Assembly (NCBI RefSeq): GCF_026460885.1
Contig: NZ_JAOVZW010000001.1
Location: forward strand, 62,001-126,000
Direction of reading: 5' to 3'
Source of the DNA: Chryseobacterium formosum
GTDB lineage: Bacteria; Bacteroidota; Bacteroidia; Flavobacteriales; Weeksellaceae
DNA: 64,000 bases
Part shown: piece after piece, positions 15,624 through 24,054 of the stretch
Position numbering within the stretch: the first letter of the stretch is position 1
How the letters are laid out: each line of letters opens with the position of its first letter
The notes under the pieces: model-generated
The model's input: only the letters and a program-made list of their open reading frames with translations
What the model was told of the DNA's origin: nothing
Databases searched by the model: none
Translations under genes and position numbers: made by a program

Positions 15624-18338
15624 ATGAAATTAATCAACAAATCGATGCTAACTGTGATAATTTCACTTTCTACAGCTAGCGTTTATTATGCACAAGAGGC
15701 TAAAGATACCATAAAAGACGAAAGGTCTAAAGATATCGAAGCGGTTGTGCTAACAGGAGTTGCCGATCTTGCTAAAGACAGAAAGACTCCAGTTGCAGTT
15801 TCTACAATTAAAGAAGCACAAATTGTTGAAAGATTAGGAAACCAAGAATTTCCTGAAATTTTAAAATCCACACCATCAATCTACGCTGCAAAAGGCGGAG
15901 GAGGTTTTGGTGATGGTCGTATGAATATCCGTGGTTTCGATACAAACAACACTGCTGTAATGATTAACGGGGTTCCTGTTAATGGTATGGAAGATGGTGC
16001 TGTATATTGGAGTAACTGGTTAGGATTATCAGATGTAACTTCAGCAATGCAGATTCAGAGAGGTTTAGGTTCTTCAAAATTAGCTATTGCTTCTGTTGGA
16101 GGAACAGTAAACATTGTAACAAGAGCTGCTGACAAGAAAAGAGAAGGTAATGTTTTACTAGGAGTTGGTAATGACGGCTACTTAAAAACTTTATTCTCAT
16201 ACAACACAGGTAAATCAGCTAAAGGTTGGTCTACTTCATTCTTAATGGCTAGAACTGCAGGATCAACATATATTGATGGGTCAGAATTCGAAGCTTACAA
16301 CTATTATTTTGCTTTAGGTTATCAGCCTAATGAAAAGCACGATTTCCAATTTACTTTTACTGGAGCACCTCAAAAACATATGCAGAACTTCCAAAGTTCA
16401 ATTGCAAACTTTATTAAATACGGAAATGGAGTAGATGAGCCAAACAGAAGATACAACTCTAACTGGGGTTATTTGAATGACGAAGTAATGTCTCAAACTG
16501 TAAACTTCTACAGTAAACCGGTAGCATCAGTTAACTGGGATTGGAAAATCTCTGAAAGATCAAAATTATCTTCAGTTCTTTACGGATCTTGGGGTAGAGG
16601 TGGTGGTACCGGAGTTATAGGAAGCATTAACGGTTCAAGTATCAATAACCTTCCAAAAACTGCTGATGGTTTAATTAGATTTGATGACATTCAGGCTTGG
16701 AACCAAGGACAAAATGTAACTTGGAATCCTGCTGTAGCTAATAACACAGGAATCAATGCGATAAACAAAACACCTGGCGTTGCTACAAGAACTAATGGTC
16801 TCGTAAGAAGAGCAAGTGTAAACTCTCATGACTGGTATGGATTACTTTCTAATTTCCAACATAAAATTAATCAAAATTGGAACTTCTCAGGAGGTATTGA
16901 TTTAAGATATTACTATGGTTATCACCCAGGTGTACTGACTAGTCTATGGGGAAATAATAAGTATATTGAGAAAGATGATATGAATAACCCTGGAGGTTAT
17001 GATGTAACTTTAGTACAAAACGCTGCACCTTCAGCAAATCCTTTTGCTAAATCTGTTAAAGATAAAAACCAAATTGTTTACAGAAACTATGATGGCGAGG
17101 TACTATGGGGTGGACTTTTCGGACAACTTGAATATTCAAATGATAAAATTTCAGCGTTTGTTCAAGGTTCAGTTTCAGAACAAGGTTATAAAAGAATCGA
17201 CAACTGGTTAAAAGACGGAGTAATCCAACAAGGCCAAGCTGTTACACAAAAAACAGACACTAAATTTCTTTTAGGATTTAATGCTAAAGCTGGTATTAAC
17301 TATAATATTAACGAGCAGCATAATGTATTTGCTAATGTTGGATATTATGAAAAGCAACCTTTATTTAATTCTGTTTACAACTCTCCACTTGCTCCAGCTT
17401 CAGGAAACAACCCATTAATTAATACAAATGATGGAAGAGCTACTGGAAATCAACAAATTGTAAACCCACTATTAACCAATGAGAAAATTGCTTCAGCAGA
17501 ACTAGGTTATGGTTTCAGAAGTGGAATCTTCAATGCTAATGTTAATGCTTATTATACTTCTTGGAAAGACAGATATAATAGATTCACAGGTCTTACAGTA
17601 CCTAATCCTGCAGGAGGAAACTATAACAGACCTTATGCAAACCTTACAGGTATTCATGAAATCCACATGGGAATTGAATTTGAAGGAACAATAAAAGCTA
17701 CGGATTATTTATCTTTCAACGCAATGTTCTCTATTGGAGACTGGAAATACAAAGGAAATGCAAGTGGAAATCTTTATGACGAAAACGGAACTCCTATTGC
17801 TTTAAATGGTAAAACTGATGTAGAATTTGCATTAGATAAAGTAAAAGTTTCAGATGCTGCACAAACTACTGCTGCATTAGGATTTACTTTAAAACCAATT
17901 AAAGACTTAAGCGTATTTGCTAACTGGAACTATTATGACAACTATTATGGATTGATCAATTTCAGCGACATTTACGTTCAGCCTAATGGAAACATTAGTA
18001 ATAATGGTAAAAAAGGAGCTTTAGAATATCCTAGCTATAATCTATTTGATTTAGGTATGTCATATTCTTTCAAAGTTGGAAATGGGCAGAGAATTGTACT
18101 AACTGGTAACATTTATAACCTATTTGACACTACTTACATCTCTGATGGTAAATCTTCTACACACGTAAAAGATGTTGCAGACTTCAAAACATCTACCAAT
18201 ACAGATGCACAAGCACAGGCATTGTATAATACTTATATTAACAATCCGCAAAACTTCTACAAAGGTTTAGATACAAGCAATACTGTTTACTTCGGTTTCG
18301 GTAGAACTTGGGCAGCTTCAATTGCATTTAAATTCTAA
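15624..18338 (+). CDS. TonB-dependent outer-membrane receptor
   Basis: A 904-residue outer-membrane transporter energised by TonB. The signal peptide is about 1-24 (ending VYYAQ). There is no N-terminal carboxypeptidase-like domain. The plug domain is about 35-170: AVVLTGVADLAKDRKTPVAVS, NIRGFDTNNTAVMINGVPVNG, MQIQRGLGSSKLAIASVGGTVNIVTR. A long beta-barrel follows, rich in alternating aromatic strands and ending FGRTWAASIAFKF with the C-terminal Phe. TonB boxes are hard to assign by eye. Its 5' region (15412-15623) is AT-rich. No SusD-like gene follows, so it is a stand-alone receptor; its substrate (siderophore, vitamin or other) cannot be told. Confidence 0.93.
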   Translation: MKLINKSMLTVIISLSTASVYYAQEAKDTIKDERSKDIEAVVLTGVADLAKDRKTPVAVSTIKEAQIVERLGNQEFPEILKSTPSIYAAKGGGGFGDGRMNIRGFDTNNTAVMINGVPVNGMEDGAVYWSNWLGLSDVTSAMQIQRGLGSSKLAIASVGGTVNIVTRAADKKREGNVLLGVGNDGYLKTLFSYNTGKSAKGWSTSFLMARTAGSTYIDGSEFEAYNYYFALGYQPNEKHDFQFTFTGAPQKHMQNFQSSIANFIKYGNGVDEPNRRYNSNWGYLNDEVMSQTVNFYSKPVASVNWDWKISERSKLSSVLYGSWGRGGGTGVIGSINGSSINNLPKTADGLIRFDDIQAWNQGQNVTWNPAVANNTGINAINKTPGVATRTNGLVRRASVNSHDWYGLLSNFQHKINQNWNFSGGIDLRYYYGYHPGVLTSLWGNNKYIEKDDMNNPGGYDVTLVQNAAPSANPFAKSVKDKNQIVYRNYDGEVLWGGLFGQLEYSNDKISAFVQGSVSEQGYKRIDNWLKDGVIQQGQAVTQKTDTKFLLGFNAKAGINYNINEQHNVFANVGYYEKQPLFNSVYNSPLAPASGNNPLINTNDGRATGNQQIVNPLLTNEKIASAELGYGFRSGIFNANVNAYYTSWKDRYNRFTGLTVPNPAGGNYNRPYANLTGIHEIHMGIEFEGTIKATDYLSFNAMFSIGDWKYKGNASGNLYDENGTPIALNGKTDVEFALDKVKVSDAAQTTAALGFTLKPIKDLSVFANWNYYDNYYGLINFSDIYVQPNGNISNNGKKGALEYPSYNLFDLGMSYSFKVGNGQRIVLTGNIYNLFDTTYISDGKSSTHVKDVADFKTSTNTDAQAQALYNTYINNPQNFYKGLDTSNTVYFGFGRTWAASIAFKF

Positions 18339-18361
18339 TAAATTCACTTTTATTAAATACC

Positions 18362-18391
18362 AAATCCCAGCTTTATCGCTGGGATTTTTTT
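18362..18391 (+). terminator. Rho-independent terminator
   Basis: AAATCCCAGC-TTTATC-GCTGGGATTT hairpin with a T run, 23 bp after the receptor stop. Confidence 0.92.
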
Positions 18392-18398
18392 ATATTTG
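18391..18398 (+). promoter_or_regulatory. Candidate -7 box (TATATTTG)
   Basis: Exact TAnnTTTG directly after the terminator T tract, 29 nt before the ATG at 18428. Confidence 0.45.
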
Positions 18399-18427
18399 TA
18401 CACTTTAAAAATAGAAAAAATAGAAGT

Positions 18428-18859
18428 ATGGATTTTTACAAAATTTTACTGAGTGCCCATAAAGGTTTTGCTTATTTGGAACTTGGATTAACCGCCCTAT
18501 TTATCATCGCTTTATTAACCGTAATGTTCGGATATAGCGGTAAAGTAAATAAGTTACTAAAGAAAGTTACTTTATTTACAATGATCTTTTTCCACGTTCA
18601 GTTTACAATCGGAATCATTATGCTGGTTATGAACTTTACTAAAGGTTTGGATATGGGATCAGTCATGAAAAACGCTGATTTGAGATTTCAGTATGTAGAA
18701 CACCCATTTTCTATGCTTATTGCTGCAGTTTTGATGACCATCATTAACAAGAAAGTAAAATCTAATGATACCATTTCTTTAGGAATTGTAATCATGGGAT
18801 TAATCGCAGTAGGTTTATTCGCATTTGCGTTTCCGTGGACAAGAGTCTTCGGAGCTTAA
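18428..18859 (+). CDS. Small four-helix membrane protein
   Basis: A 143-residue integral membrane protein of unknown function. Four hydrophobic segments are visible at about 15-36, 48-70, 92-108 and 117-138, with short basic loops (KVNKLLKKV, NKKVKSND) and histidines at about 11, 58 and 94. The layout resembles small cytochrome b561-like proteins found in Flavobacteriia, but I cannot confirm a haem site. It lies 32 bp before asd and is probably cotranscribed with it. Confidence 0.75.
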   Translation: MDFYKILLSAHKGFAYLELGLTALFIIALLTVMFGYSGKVNKLLKKVTLFTMIFFHVQFTIGIIMLVMNFTKGLDMGSVMKNADLRFQYVEHPFSMLIAAVLMTIINKKVKSNDTISLGIVIMGLIAVGLFAFAFPWTRVFGA

Positions 18860-18891
18860 TTTATATTAACTTAAATTTTATTTAAACAACA

Positions 18892-19884
18892 ATGAAAGTA
18901 GCTGTAGTAGGTTCAACAGGAATGGTTGGACAAGTGATGCTTAAAGTTCTCGAAGAGAGAAACTTCCCTGTAACAGAATTAATTCCGGTAGCTTCGGAAA
19001 GATCTATTGGTAAACAGGTGAAGTATAAACAGGTAGATTACACTATCGTAAGCATCGACGACGCTATAGCTGCCAAACCTGATATTGCAATTTTCTCTGC
19101 AGGAGGTTCTACTTCTTTAGAATACGCTCCAAAATTTGCTGAAGCTGGAATTACCGTAATTGATAATTCTTCAGCTTGGAGAATGGATCCTACTAAAAAA
19201 TTAGTCGTTCCTGAAATCAACGCAGACGTTTTAACAAAAGAAGACAAGATTATTGCAAATCCGAACTGTTCTACGATTCAGTTGGTCATGGTTTTAGGCC
19301 CGTTGAATAAAAAATACGATTTAAAAAGAGTCATTGTTTCTACTTACCAATCGGTGACAGGAACAGGAAAAGCTGCTGTAGATCAATTGAACGGAGAAAT
19401 TTCTGGTGACGATTCTGTTGCTAAAGTTTATCCTTATCAAATCTTCAAAAATGCTTTGCCACACTGTGATGTATTCTCTGATGACGATTATACTAAAGAA
19501 GAAATTAAATTAATGAAAGAGCCTAAAAAAATATTAGGTGATGATACATTCAATTTAACGGCAACTGCGGTAAGAGTTCCGGTTCAAGGAGGTCATTCTG
19601 AAAGCGTTAATATCGAATTTGAAAACGAATTTGAATTAGACGAAGTAAGAAAAATCTTATCTGAAACTTCTGGAGTTATCGTAATGGATAACGTTAAAAA
19701 CAACGAATATCCAATGCCTTTATATTCAGAAGGAAAAGACGAAGTTTTCGTCGGAAGAATCCGAAGAGATCTCTCACAACCAAAAACACTCAATCTCTGG
19801 ATTGTGGCAGACAATCTGCGAAAAGGCGCTGCAACAAACGCAGTACAGATTGCAGAATACTTAGTAGCAAACAACTTAGTATAA
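18892..19884 (+). CDS. asd: Aspartate-semialdehyde dehydrogenase
   Basis: Reduces aspartyl phosphate to aspartate semialdehyde with NADPH, the branch point to lysine/diaminopimelate, threonine and methionine. Its 330 residues are normal. The N-terminal NADP-binding loop is GSTGMVGQVMLKVLEER (about 7-23). The catalytic cysteine is C126 in NPNCSTIQLVMVLGPL. Downstream, VSTYQSVTGTGKAAVDQL, the RVPVQGGHSE block with the catalytic His at about 240, and DNLRKGAATNAVQIAEYL all match the family. A terminator follows. Confidence 0.97.
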   Translation: MKVAVVGSTGMVGQVMLKVLEERNFPVTELIPVASERSIGKQVKYKQVDYTIVSIDDAIAAKPDIAIFSAGGSTSLEYAPKFAEAGITVIDNSSAWRMDPTKKLVVPEINADVLTKEDKIIANPNCSTIQLVMVLGPLNKKYDLKRVIVSTYQSVTGTGKAAVDQLNGEISGDDSVAKVYPYQIFKNALPHCDVFSDDDYTKEEIKLMKEPKKILGDDTFNLTATAVRVPVQGGHSESVNIEFENEFELDEVRKILSETSGVIVMDNVKNNEYPMPLYSEGKDEVFVGRIRRDLSQPKTLNLWIVADNLRKGAATNAVQIAEYLVANNLV

Positions 19885-19897
19885 ACTAACAAAAAAG

Positions 19898-19929
19898 AAA
19901 AGAGTCTCCAAAAGAGATTCTTTTTTTTA
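19898..19929 (+). terminator. Rho-independent terminator
   Basis: GAGTCTC-CAAAA-GAGATTC stem (one G-T pair) flanked by an A run and a run of eight T, just after asd. Confidence 0.8.
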
Positions 19930-19988
19930 TCGAATAATTATTTGGTTGTTAGTAATTAGTTGTTAGTTGATGGATAAAAACTTAATCA

Positions 19989-20031
19989 GTCCCGAAGGGA
20001 CGACTTTCTAAAAAATAGGATAAAATCCTAT
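19989..20031. repeat. Two-hairpin intergenic element
   Basis: Two neighbouring inverted repeats: GTCCC-GAA-GGGAC at 19989-20001 and ATAGGAT-AAA-ATCCTAT at 20015-20031, preceded by a TTAGT-rich stretch. Resembles degenerate dispersed intergenic repeats in Flavobacteriia genomes; not linked to any gene function. Confidence 0.5.
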
Positions 20032-20053
20032 CAATAATATGAATATGTAGAAA

Positions 20054-21046
20054 ATGATGACAAAGAACATCAATAAAGACAAAATCGGTTTCCAAAAGCT
20101 CATTGCGGTTTTCGGAATCATTCTCTTTGTAGGTAAAATTATCGCTTGGAAACTTACAGATTCCGATGCTGTATTCTCTGATGCAATGGAAAGCATTGTG
20201 AACGTCATCAGTGCTTTTATGGGTTTATATTCTTTGCATTTAGCTTCAAAACCTAAAGATGAAGATCATCCTTACGGGCACGGAAAAGTAGAGTTTGTTA
20301 CCGCAGGAATAGAAGGCGCACTTATCGCGATTGCCGGAATTATGATTATTTACGAAGGCGTCAACAGCTTGGTAACCGGAAGAGTTTTGAAAGGTTTAGA
20401 TTGGGGAATTGCTATTATTGCAGCAACTGCGATTATCAATTATATTTTAGGCTATATCTCTATTAAAAAAGGCGAAAAAGAGAATTCTTTAGTGCTAATT
20501 TCCTCCGGAAAACATTTACAGTCGGATACGATTACAACATTGGGAGTGGTTATCAGTTTAGTTATCGTTTACTTCACCAAAATTTATTGGATTGACTCTG
20601 TCGTTGCCCTAATCTTTGGTTTTTACATAATTTTTGTCGGTTATAAAATCGTCAGAAAGTCACTGCGAGGAATTATGGATGAACAGGATCCCGAACTTTT
20701 AAACAACATCATTCAACTTTTAGAAGAAAACAGACATATAGAATGGATAGACATTCACAACATGAAAATCCAGCAATTCGGCTCCTCACTTCACATCGAT
20801 GCTCACATCACACTACCGTATTATTACAGCCTTCGAGAAGCTCATCAGGAAATGGAAAACGTCATTCTTCTTTTAGCCAAAAATACCAAAAGAACAGTCG
20901 AGTTTAATTTCCATATGGATGATTGCAAGACGATTTCCTGTCCGGTTTGTCAGATTTTTGATTGTCCGGTGAGAGAATTACCATTTGCAAAACGTATAAA
21001 ATGGACTCCCGAAAATGTGACCAATGTTGAGAAACATACAGTATAA
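20054..21046 (+). CDS. Cation diffusion facilitator family transporter with Cys-rich tail
   Basis: A 330-residue inner-membrane divalent-metal/proton antiporter (CDF family; Zn, Fe, Mn or Co efflux is typical). Six hydrophobic segments lie in the first about 210 residues. Metal-site motifs are SDAMESIVNV (about 36-45) in TM2 and HLQSDTITT (about 155-163) in TM5, and DHPYGHGKVEF is the family loop. The cytoplasmic domain after about 215 contains IHNMKIQQFGSSLHIDAHI. An extra C-terminal segment carries four cysteines in CKTISCPVCQIFDCPV (about 296-311), a possible extra metal-sensing or thiol site. Converges tail-to-tail with the XrtF operon, 5 bp apart. Confidence 0.92.
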   Translation: MMTKNINKDKIGFQKLIAVFGIILFVGKIIAWKLTDSDAVFSDAMESIVNVISAFMGLYSLHLASKPKDEDHPYGHGKVEFVTAGIEGALIAIAGIMIIYEGVNSLVTGRVLKGLDWGIAIIAATAIINYILGYISIKKGEKENSLVLISSGKHLQSDTITTLGVVISLVIVYFTKIYWIDSVVALIFGFYIIFVGYKIVRKSLRGIMDEQDPELLNNIIQLLEENRHIEWIDIHNMKIQQFGSSLHIDAHITLPYYYSLREAHQEMENVILLLAKNTKRTVEFNFHMDDCKTISCPVCQIFDCPVRELPFAKRIKWTPENVTNVEKHTV

Positions 21047-21051
21047 ATTCT

Positions 21052-21474
21052 TTATTCTATCTTAAATATACCGTCTGCTTTTACTTTTATTAATTTTTGT
21101 TGCAATTCTTCTACAGTGTATCTCTGATGGTCAATTTCGACATACTCTACTGTACGATACCATCTGTAATTAGAAGTTTGCTCAATTCTACTGGTAGATT
21201 TCGGAGGTAAATTGACAACAATTACAGAATCTGAGATTTTCTGCTCAAGTAATTTTAGTTTGTCTTCATTTTTATATTTAAAAAATTTTGCAGACTTAAT
21301 ACGGTCTATAAATTTCAATGTGTAATTTGGTGCTTTCATGTTACTAATTTTTCTATTATACTTAATAGTAACCACTTTCATCTCATTGGTGAGATTTTGA
21401 ACGTAAATATTCGTTCCAATGCTGCACCCTGTCAATAAAAAAAGCAACGAGAAATAAAAACAAACTTTGCTCAA
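21052..21474 (-). CDS. Hypothetical lipoprotein in the XrtF operon
   Basis: A 140-residue putative lipoprotein. The signal ends at lipobox LLTGC with lipid-modified C17. The mature part is small, basic and beta-rich (NIYVQNLTNEMKVVTIKYNR) with no recognised domain. It is the third gene of the minus-strand xrtF operon, 27 bp after the XrtF-associated gene. Function unknown. Confidence 0.65.
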   Translation of the reverse strand: MSKVCFYFSLLFLLTGCSIGTNIYVQNLTNEMKVVTIKYNRKISNMKAPNYTLKFIDRIKSAKFFKYKNEDKLKLLEQKISDSVIVVNLPPKSTSRIEQTSNYRWYRTVEYVEIDHQRYTVEELQQKLIKVKADGIFKIE

Positions 21475-21501
21475 AAGAAATATTCATTTCATAAAATGAA
21501 T

Positions 21502-21939
21502 TTAATTATTATTTGCTAGAATCTGCTTTCTGTAATAAAAAAGTGGGATGATTAGAAGTAAAATCAAAGGCTGTATAACAAACCTTCTCATATAAAAAGA
21601 AAAAAGATATCCAATATCAAATTTATTGTATATGCAAAAAAGATAAATCGGAAAGGTAATAGCAAAAATTATCGTAATCAAAACCGCTCCCTGTATCGTC
21701 CATTCTTTGTTTTTAAACATAAAATGAATAATGATACATGAAAATATTAGATTTAAAACAAACCTGAAAACATGACTTCCAATCAGCTTTCCCCATTCAA
21801 AAGCCGGAAAAGCTTGAGACTTATCTGCTTCATGAAAAAAATTCAAAAAAGGATCATAGAAAATCTGATCTTCGAGCATTCTCACACCCATAAGTCCACA
21901 AATCCCAAGGAACACTAAAAACCAACTAAGAATTTTCAT
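21502..21939 (-). CDS. Exosortase F system-associated membrane protein
   Basis: A 145-residue polytopic membrane protein with about four hydrophobic segments. Its place directly after xrtF, overlapping it by 14 bp, and a sequence such as VRMLEDQIFYDPFLNFFH match the small XrtF-system-associated family found in Flavobacteriia. Overlapping genes imply translational coupling and probable joint action with XrtF in the inner membrane. The biochemical role is not known. Confidence 0.8.
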   Translation of the reverse strand: MKILSWFLVFLGICGLMGVRMLEDQIFYDPFLNFFHEADKSQAFPAFEWGKLIGSHVFRFVLNLIFSCIIIHFMFKNKEWTIQGAVLITIIFAITFPIYLFCIYNKFDIGYLFSFYMRRFVIQPLILLLIIPLFYYRKQILANNN

Positions 21940-22456
21940 TTTTTAAAGCAAAAAATTTAATCCAAACTAACCAAAGAGCTACAACACTTCCATAGATTAT
22001 AGCAGGAAATGCATAATCATGTGCCATCTTTCCGTATTTAGTATAATCACTATACACGATATTAAGTCCTGCAATTCTTAAAACATTCATGATATAAAGT
22101 ATCAAAAAACTTACTGCAACAAAAACGAAAGTTTTAGTTCCTTTATAAAACGCAAAAATAAAAGCTACAAACAGAATAATTACCGAGATTGCATTACAAC
22201 CTTCTACCATTCTGGTAACAAAACCGGTTCTTACATGAAACCAAATCTGTTGTTTTGGAACATCATCGTAAAGAGCTGAAGGAAAACCTAATGCATTTTG
22301 AAGAAACATCACTTGTCTCGCAATCAATCGGGAATATGGATCAAGACCAAATTCTTTAAAACTGTTGAGATAAAACTGATACGCAAAAAGTAACACCAAA
22401 TAAATGATGATGAAACGCAACAAAATTCCCAAAACAGGTTTAAAGTCTTTTAACAT
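21926..22456 (-). CDS. xrtF: Exosortase family protein XrtF
   Basis: A 176-residue integral membrane exosortase, a transpeptidase-like processing enzyme for surface proteins with C-terminal sorting tails. The expected catalytic triad is visible: Cys in VEGCNAISVIILF (about 92), Arg in MNVLRIAGLN (about 131) and His in MAHDYAFPAIIYG (about 149), each next to membrane helices. Multiple hydrophobic segments are present. The first gene of the minus-strand xrtF operon. The sorting signal served by XrtF is unclear in these bacteria, and no target gene is obvious here. Confidence 0.9.
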   Translation of the reverse strand: MLKDFKPVLGILLRFIIIYLVLLFAYQFYLNSFKEFGLDPYSRLIARQVMFLQNALGFPSALYDDVPKQQIWFHVRTGFVTRMVEGCNAISVIILFVAFIFAFYKGTKTFVFVAVSFLILYIMNVLRIAGLNIVYSDYTKYGKMAHDYAFPAIIYGSVVALWLVWIKFFALKNENS

Positions 22457-22460
22457 ACTG

Positions 22461-22468
22461 CAAAGATA
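22461..22468 (-). promoter_or_regulatory. Candidate -7 box of xrtF (TATCTTTG on minus strand)
   Basis: CAAAGATA on the plus strand, 4 nt before the xrtF ATG at 22456, giving a very short leader; it faces away from the + strand box at 22489-22496. Confidence 0.45.
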
Positions 22469-22488
22469 GCAATTAGCACGTAAATTAG

Positions 22489-22496
22489 TATATTTG
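22489..22496 (+). promoter_or_regulatory. Candidate -7 box (TATATTTG) for the kinase gene
   Basis: Exact TAnnTTTG, 10 nt before the ATG at 22507. Divergent from the xrtF box within a 50-bp intergenic space. Confidence 0.45.
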
Positions 22497-22506
22497 TTAC
22501 CATATT

Positions 22507-23526
22507 ATGACTTCGGAAAACGCAAAAATATTTTTTGAAAACCATTTTGGTGAAAAATCTGCTGAATTTATCACTTTAGCTCAAAGCGGTTCTGCAAGAG
22601 TCAATTTTTTGGCTCAAAATCAAAATGGAAAATACATTATTACCTATAACGAGAATATTGCCGAAAACGAAAGTTTTCTTTATTATTCACAAATTTTTTC
22701 TGAGTTAAATCTCAATACACCAAAGATATATTCTGTTTCAGAAGATAGAAAAATTTACATTCAACAGTTTTTGGGTGGAAGAACTTTTTCAGAGATTATT
22801 GCCGAAGAAAGTTTGTCTGAAAATGTAAATTCTCTAGTGAAACAAACGCTCACAAAACTTTTTGAACTTCAAACAAAAACAGAAGGGAAAATAGATTTTC
22901 AGAAGACCTTTGAATATGAATCTTATGATGAACTTCCAATCATGCACGATTTATATTATTTCAAAAACTTCGTTGTTGATGTTTTAGAGTTGGAATATCA
23001 TAAGTCTACTCTACTGAAAGAATTCAAGAAAATCGTTTACCTCATCGAAAACCTCGAACCAAAAGGTTTAATGATCCGTGATTTTCAGGCAAGAAATATT
23101 ATGGTGAATGAAAAAAATGAAGTTTCGTTTATCGATTATCAATCTGCAATGAAAGGTCCGTTGATGTATGATGTGATTTCATTTCTGTTTCAGGCTAAAG
23201 CTAATTTTCCGGAAGATTTCAAAAATGAAATGCTCGAATTTTACATTCAACAGTTTGAAAATAAAGAAATTCAAATTCAACTAAGAAACTCGGTGAAACC
23301 AATTCAAATGATGAGATTCTTACAGGTTTTGGGAGCTTATGGTTTCCGCGGATTGATTCAAAGAAAACAACATTTTATTTCAAGCATTGAAAAAGGGATT
23401 GAAAACATTTCAGAATTTGCGCAAAACTGGGAAATGATGAATGATTTTCCAGAGCTTAAAAAAGTGATTGAACAATTAAGGTTGAAAAAAACAAAATTGA
23501 AAATTGAGGAAATATTAAACCATTAA
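22507..23526 (+). CDS. AmgK-like sugar kinase (aminoglycoside phosphotransferase fold)
   Basis: A 339-residue APH-fold kinase. The catalytic loop is RDFQARNIMV with D192 and N197, and the metal-binding loop is FIDYQSAMKGPLMYDVISFL with D210. The phrase IDxQxAxxGPxxYDxxS is characteristic of AmgK, which phosphorylates N-acetylmuramate/GlcNAc at the anomeric position in peptidoglycan recycling, rather than of drug-resistance kinases. The MurU-like nucleotidyltransferase gene two genes downstream supports this reading. The function is inferred; resistance activity is unlikely. The GxxExxY unit begins at its stop codon: the left inverted repeat at 23520 overlaps the last codons. Confidence 0.82.
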   Translation: MTSENAKIFFENHFGEKSAEFITLAQSGSARVNFLAQNQNGKYIITYNENIAENESFLYYSQIFSELNLNTPKIYSVSEDRKIYIQQFLGGRTFSEIIAEESLSENVNSLVKQTLTKLFELQTKTEGKIDFQKTFEYESYDELPIMHDLYYFKNFVVDVLELEYHKSTLLKEFKKIVYLIENLEPKGLMIRDFQARNIMVNEKNEVSFIDYQSAMKGPLMYDVISFLFQAKANFPEDFKNEMLEFYIQQFENKEIQIQLRNSVKPIQMMRFLQVLGAYGFRGLIQRKQHFISSIEKGIENISEFAQNWEMMNDFPELKKVIEQLRLKKTKLKIEEILNH

Positions 23527-23558
23527 GTTTTATATTTAAGAAGTTAAGAATATTAAGC
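23520..23558 (+). repeat. Left inverted repeat of the GxxExxY unit
   Basis: Starts CCATTAAG and continues through TATTTAAGAAGTTAAG. It matches the reverse complement of 23983-24023 over about 39 nt with a few mismatches and gaps, and includes the stop codon of the kinase gene. Confidence 0.7.
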
Positions 23559-23561
23559 TGT

Positions 23562-23966
23562 ATGACAAAAAAAGAAGTTACTCAATTATCTTATGAGATT
23601 ACAGGGTTGGCAATAAAAGTTCACAAAACACTTGGACCAGGATTGCTTGAAAGCATTTATGAAGAATGTCTGAAAATTGAGCTTATTAATAATGGGTACG
23701 ATGTAAAACAGCAGCTTCAGGCAACAATTAATTATGAAGGAGTAAATATTGAAACAAAGTTAGTTGTTGATTTGCTTGTTAATGATTTAGTAATCTTAGA
23801 ATTAAAAGCAATCGAAGAAATACTTCCAATTCATGAAGCACAATTGCTTACCTACATGAAAGTTCTCAAAAAACCTCAAGGATTATTGATTAATTTCTTT
23901 ACAAATAACATCACGAAGTCATTAAAACCTTTCATTAATGAATATTTTAAAGCACTTCCCGACTAA
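23562..23966 (+). CDS. GxxExxY protein
   Basis: A 134-residue member of the GxxExxY family, with GLLESIY (G27, E30, Y33) inside ITGLAIKVHKTLGPG, followed by LVVDLLVNDLVILELKAIEE, which looks like a PD-(D/E)XK-type core (D and ExK), and HEAQLLTYMKVL. The family is widespread in Bacteroidota with no assigned function. Here it is an intruder between the AmgK-like kinase and the RapZ/MurU-like genes, bounded by inverted repeats at 23520-23558 and 23983-24023. Those suggest it arrived, or is maintained, as a small non-autonomous element. Confidence 0.88.
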   Translation: MTKKEVTQLSYEITGLAIKVHKTLGPGLLESIYEECLKIELINNGYDVKQQLQATINYEGVNIETKLVVDLLVNDLVILELKAIEEILPIHEAQLLTYMKVLKKPQGLLINFFTNNITKSLKPFINEYFKALPD

Positions 23967-23982
23967 AATTTTGATTTATCAA

Positions 23983-24023
23983 AATTCTTAATTAAACTTA
24001 ACTGCTTAAATAGACCTTAATGG
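23983..24023 (-). repeat. Right inverted repeat of the GxxExxY unit
   Basis: Ends CCTTAATGG. Read on the minus strand it begins CCATTAAGGTC-TATTTAAG, then AGTTAAG, mirroring the left repeat at 23520-23558. Confidence 0.7.
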
Positions 24024-24054
24024 TTCAAAAATAATTTAATAAAAAAATAACAAC

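Noticed and set aside
22507..23526. Aminoglycoside-resistance kinase
   Set aside because: The active-site phrasing and neighbours fit AmgK-type amino-sugar kinases; no resistance context.
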